From positions 5,828,001-5,892,000 of the forward strand of contig CP085829.1 in NCBI GenBank assembly GCA_020809705.1: a DNA stretch of 64,000 nt. Reading direction: 5' to 3'. This document shows, piece after piece, positions 62,731-64,000 of this stretch. A program made the position numbers and the translations under genes. A model generated the notes under the pieces. It had not been told where the DNA came from. It worked only from the letters and a program-made list of their open reading frames with translations, and did not search any database. The DNA comes from Calonectria ilicicola (Eukaryota > Ascomycota > Sordariomycetes > Hypocreales > Nectriaceae). The stretch's first letter is position 1. Every line of letters begins with the position of its first letter.

Positions 62731-63975
62731 CCCTCCTTGGTAAGAGGATAAACTGCCTAAGTACAGTATTTCCCGCTGATCTAGTTTAACTCTAGAGTAT
62801 TGTTTTTCTTTTGGACCTTTCTTGCAGCCACTCTAACCTCCTCCATAAACTTGGGAAGTGTTGGGTTCTTAGCACCCTCCAGTCTCTTTAATTTTTGGAA
62901 GGCTTCCCTCCTTGGCAAGAGGTTAAACTGCTTGCTATTGTACAAACAGCCTATTGCATCCCCTTCTGATATCTTCTTTCCTTAGCCTCCATCACTAGTT
63001 CCTCTGTTCCCCTTGAAAGCTGGATGGCATTTATGCCTTTCCTGCCCTTGCTACTGAGGCGCTCTGGTAAGGCTGAGGCATTGATCCGATCACGCATTGC
63101 TGGCGTGATGTCCTGCTCAAGCAGCCACCTGAGCATGTTTGTGGGGGCATGCAACTGTTGATGGAGAAGGAAGAAATTTTCCTCCCCCTCACAGGCAAAT
63201 TCGCCTTTTTGTCATTGTTGCCCTCCTTGGCAAGAGGTTAAACTGCTGGTCACTGTCCCAAAAGATATACCCTCCTCCGCCATCCTCCTTTCTGCATCCC
63301 TAAGGAACTGTTGGGTATCGACTGAAAGCTTAGGTGGGCGGCTTCTCTTCCCCTTCTTGGAAAGAAGCCCCTCGATTGCGTAGCTTAGTTCCCTGTGTGT
63401 CTTAGGATCAATAGCCTCTTATTCCCACAGCCAACGGAGCTTTGCTACCTCAGTATATAGGTTGCTTAGGGCTATCTTTCTGAGCAGGGTACGTTAGGTT
63501 GGTAGGGAGAGCGTGTGTGTTTGTGTGTATTTGTCTGCGTGTGTTGACGCTCTGGTTGGTTAGCTACTAGCTGAGGCCAGGCTGCCGAGGGATGCACTTA
63601 CTGTTCTGTCGAGGCGTCGAGTCTTCAGCCAAGGAGATGGAGCTTGCAGCTGTTGATGAGGAAGGAAGAAATTTTCCTCCCCCTCACACAGGCAAATTCG
63701 CCTTTTTGTCATTGTTGAAGCTTTTGCGAAGTTTCGTTCTGTTGCCCATTTGGGTATCTCAGGATGTATCTTGAAACAAAGGATAAATTGAATGCCCCTC
63801 CTAGGTTCGGAGAGATAAAACACCCCCCTAGACCTGGCTAGCCCGGCCTGCCTCCCTCTACTCCTCAGCCTTGCAAGCTTCCTCTTTTGGTGGCTCTGGC
63901 TTTTGTTCCCAATATATGTAATTAGCCGCTGTCTCTCTTATTGATCTTCCCTCCTTGACATGAGGATAAACTGCT
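62731..63975 (-). repeat. degenerate array of related coding units
   Basis: A 27-bp motif (consensus CCCTCCTTGGCAAGAGG + TTAAACTGCT) occurs four times, at 62731-62757, 62906-62932, 63221-63247 and 63949-63975. Read on the minus strand in one frame it gives SSLTSCQGG or variants (LGSLSSYQGG, SSLSSCQGG). A 70/72-bp block (63151-63220 and 63647-63718; CEGEENFFL.HQQL) is duplicated too. Between motifs the minus strand holds related open segments: LRWLLEQDITPAMRDRINAS..ERLSSKGRKG and LRWLWE(stop)EAIDPKTHRELSYAIEGLLSKKGKRS, each followed by a basic/acidic helical stretch (EELVMEAKERR; QQFLRDAERRMAEEG). Stops interrupt each unit. It looks like a decayed internally repetitive gene or transposon-derived sequence, continuing past the window. 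No family recognised. Confidence 0.6.
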
Positions 63976-64000
63976 TTCACATTGAAATCCTAGCTGATCC

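Noticed and set aside
1..64000. Secondary-metabolite biosynthetic cluster or CRISPR array
   Set aside because: No PKS, NRPS, terpene synthase, P450 or regularly spaced direct repeats were seen, and CRISPR is not expected in a fungal nucleus.

Overview
The window is nuclear DNA of a filamentous ascomycete (Pezizomycotina). The evidence is short spliceosomal introns, mostly 44-70 bp, with GT donors, CTAAC/CTGAC-like branch sites and AG acceptors, together with gene families typical of these fungi: HET, NACHT NLR, PDR ABC transporter, RTA1, fungal rhodopsin-domain, Zn2Cys6, and Thr/Ser-rich secreted proteins with jelly-roll or apple-like domains. A Sordariomycete is my guess; the species cannot be read from this. 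Gene models were joined by hand across introns by matching reading phase and family motifs.

Layout. 0-5 kb: 5' part of a gamma-glutamylcyclotransferase-like gene (cut by the window edge) and a HET-domain gene with an N-terminal membrane segment. 5-12 kb: a PDR ABC transporter and a Dal5-type MFS permease face each other tail to tail, and both lack their 3' ends at one shared point near 8.86 kb, a probable rearrangement breakpoint; the permease is divergent from an intact TauD-type dioxygenase. 12-24 kb: a secreted jelly-roll/apple-like protein, a decayed small relative with in-frame stops, a GPI-type Cys-rich modular protein, an F-box-like protein and an unknown 591-residue protein. 24-36 kb: RTA1-like membrane protein, UPC2-like Zn2Cys6 regulator, dipeptidyl peptidase IV and an M14 carboxypeptidase (a secreted peptidase pair). 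36.2-37.5 kb: a dead Tc1/mariner element with perfect 43-bp inverted repeats and TA target duplication. 39-48 kb: another Thr-rich secreted protein, a quinone-oxidoreductase-like enzyme, a rhodopsin-domain receptor-like protein, an intron-containing tRNA-Ile(AAT) and a secreted glycosidase-like protein. 48-64 kb: a small Cys/His-rich protein, a secreted protein with a long Thr-Pro-Ile-Glu repeat, a repeat-less NACHT NLR, a GH16 glucanase without signal peptide, a 588-residue fungal orphan-family protein, a 538-bp MITE-like element, an F-box protein, and a decayed coding repeat array running to the window edge.

The gene content is accessory in character: self/non-self recognition (HET, NLR), export and uptake (ABC, MFS, RTA1), extracellular digestion (DPP4, M14, GH16, glycosidase-like) and cell-surface proteins, mixed with transposon remains and broken genes. 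The strongest novelty candidates are the ABC/MFS junction, the MITE-like element and the degenerate array at the right end. No obviously new multi-gene system or biosynthetic cluster was found.
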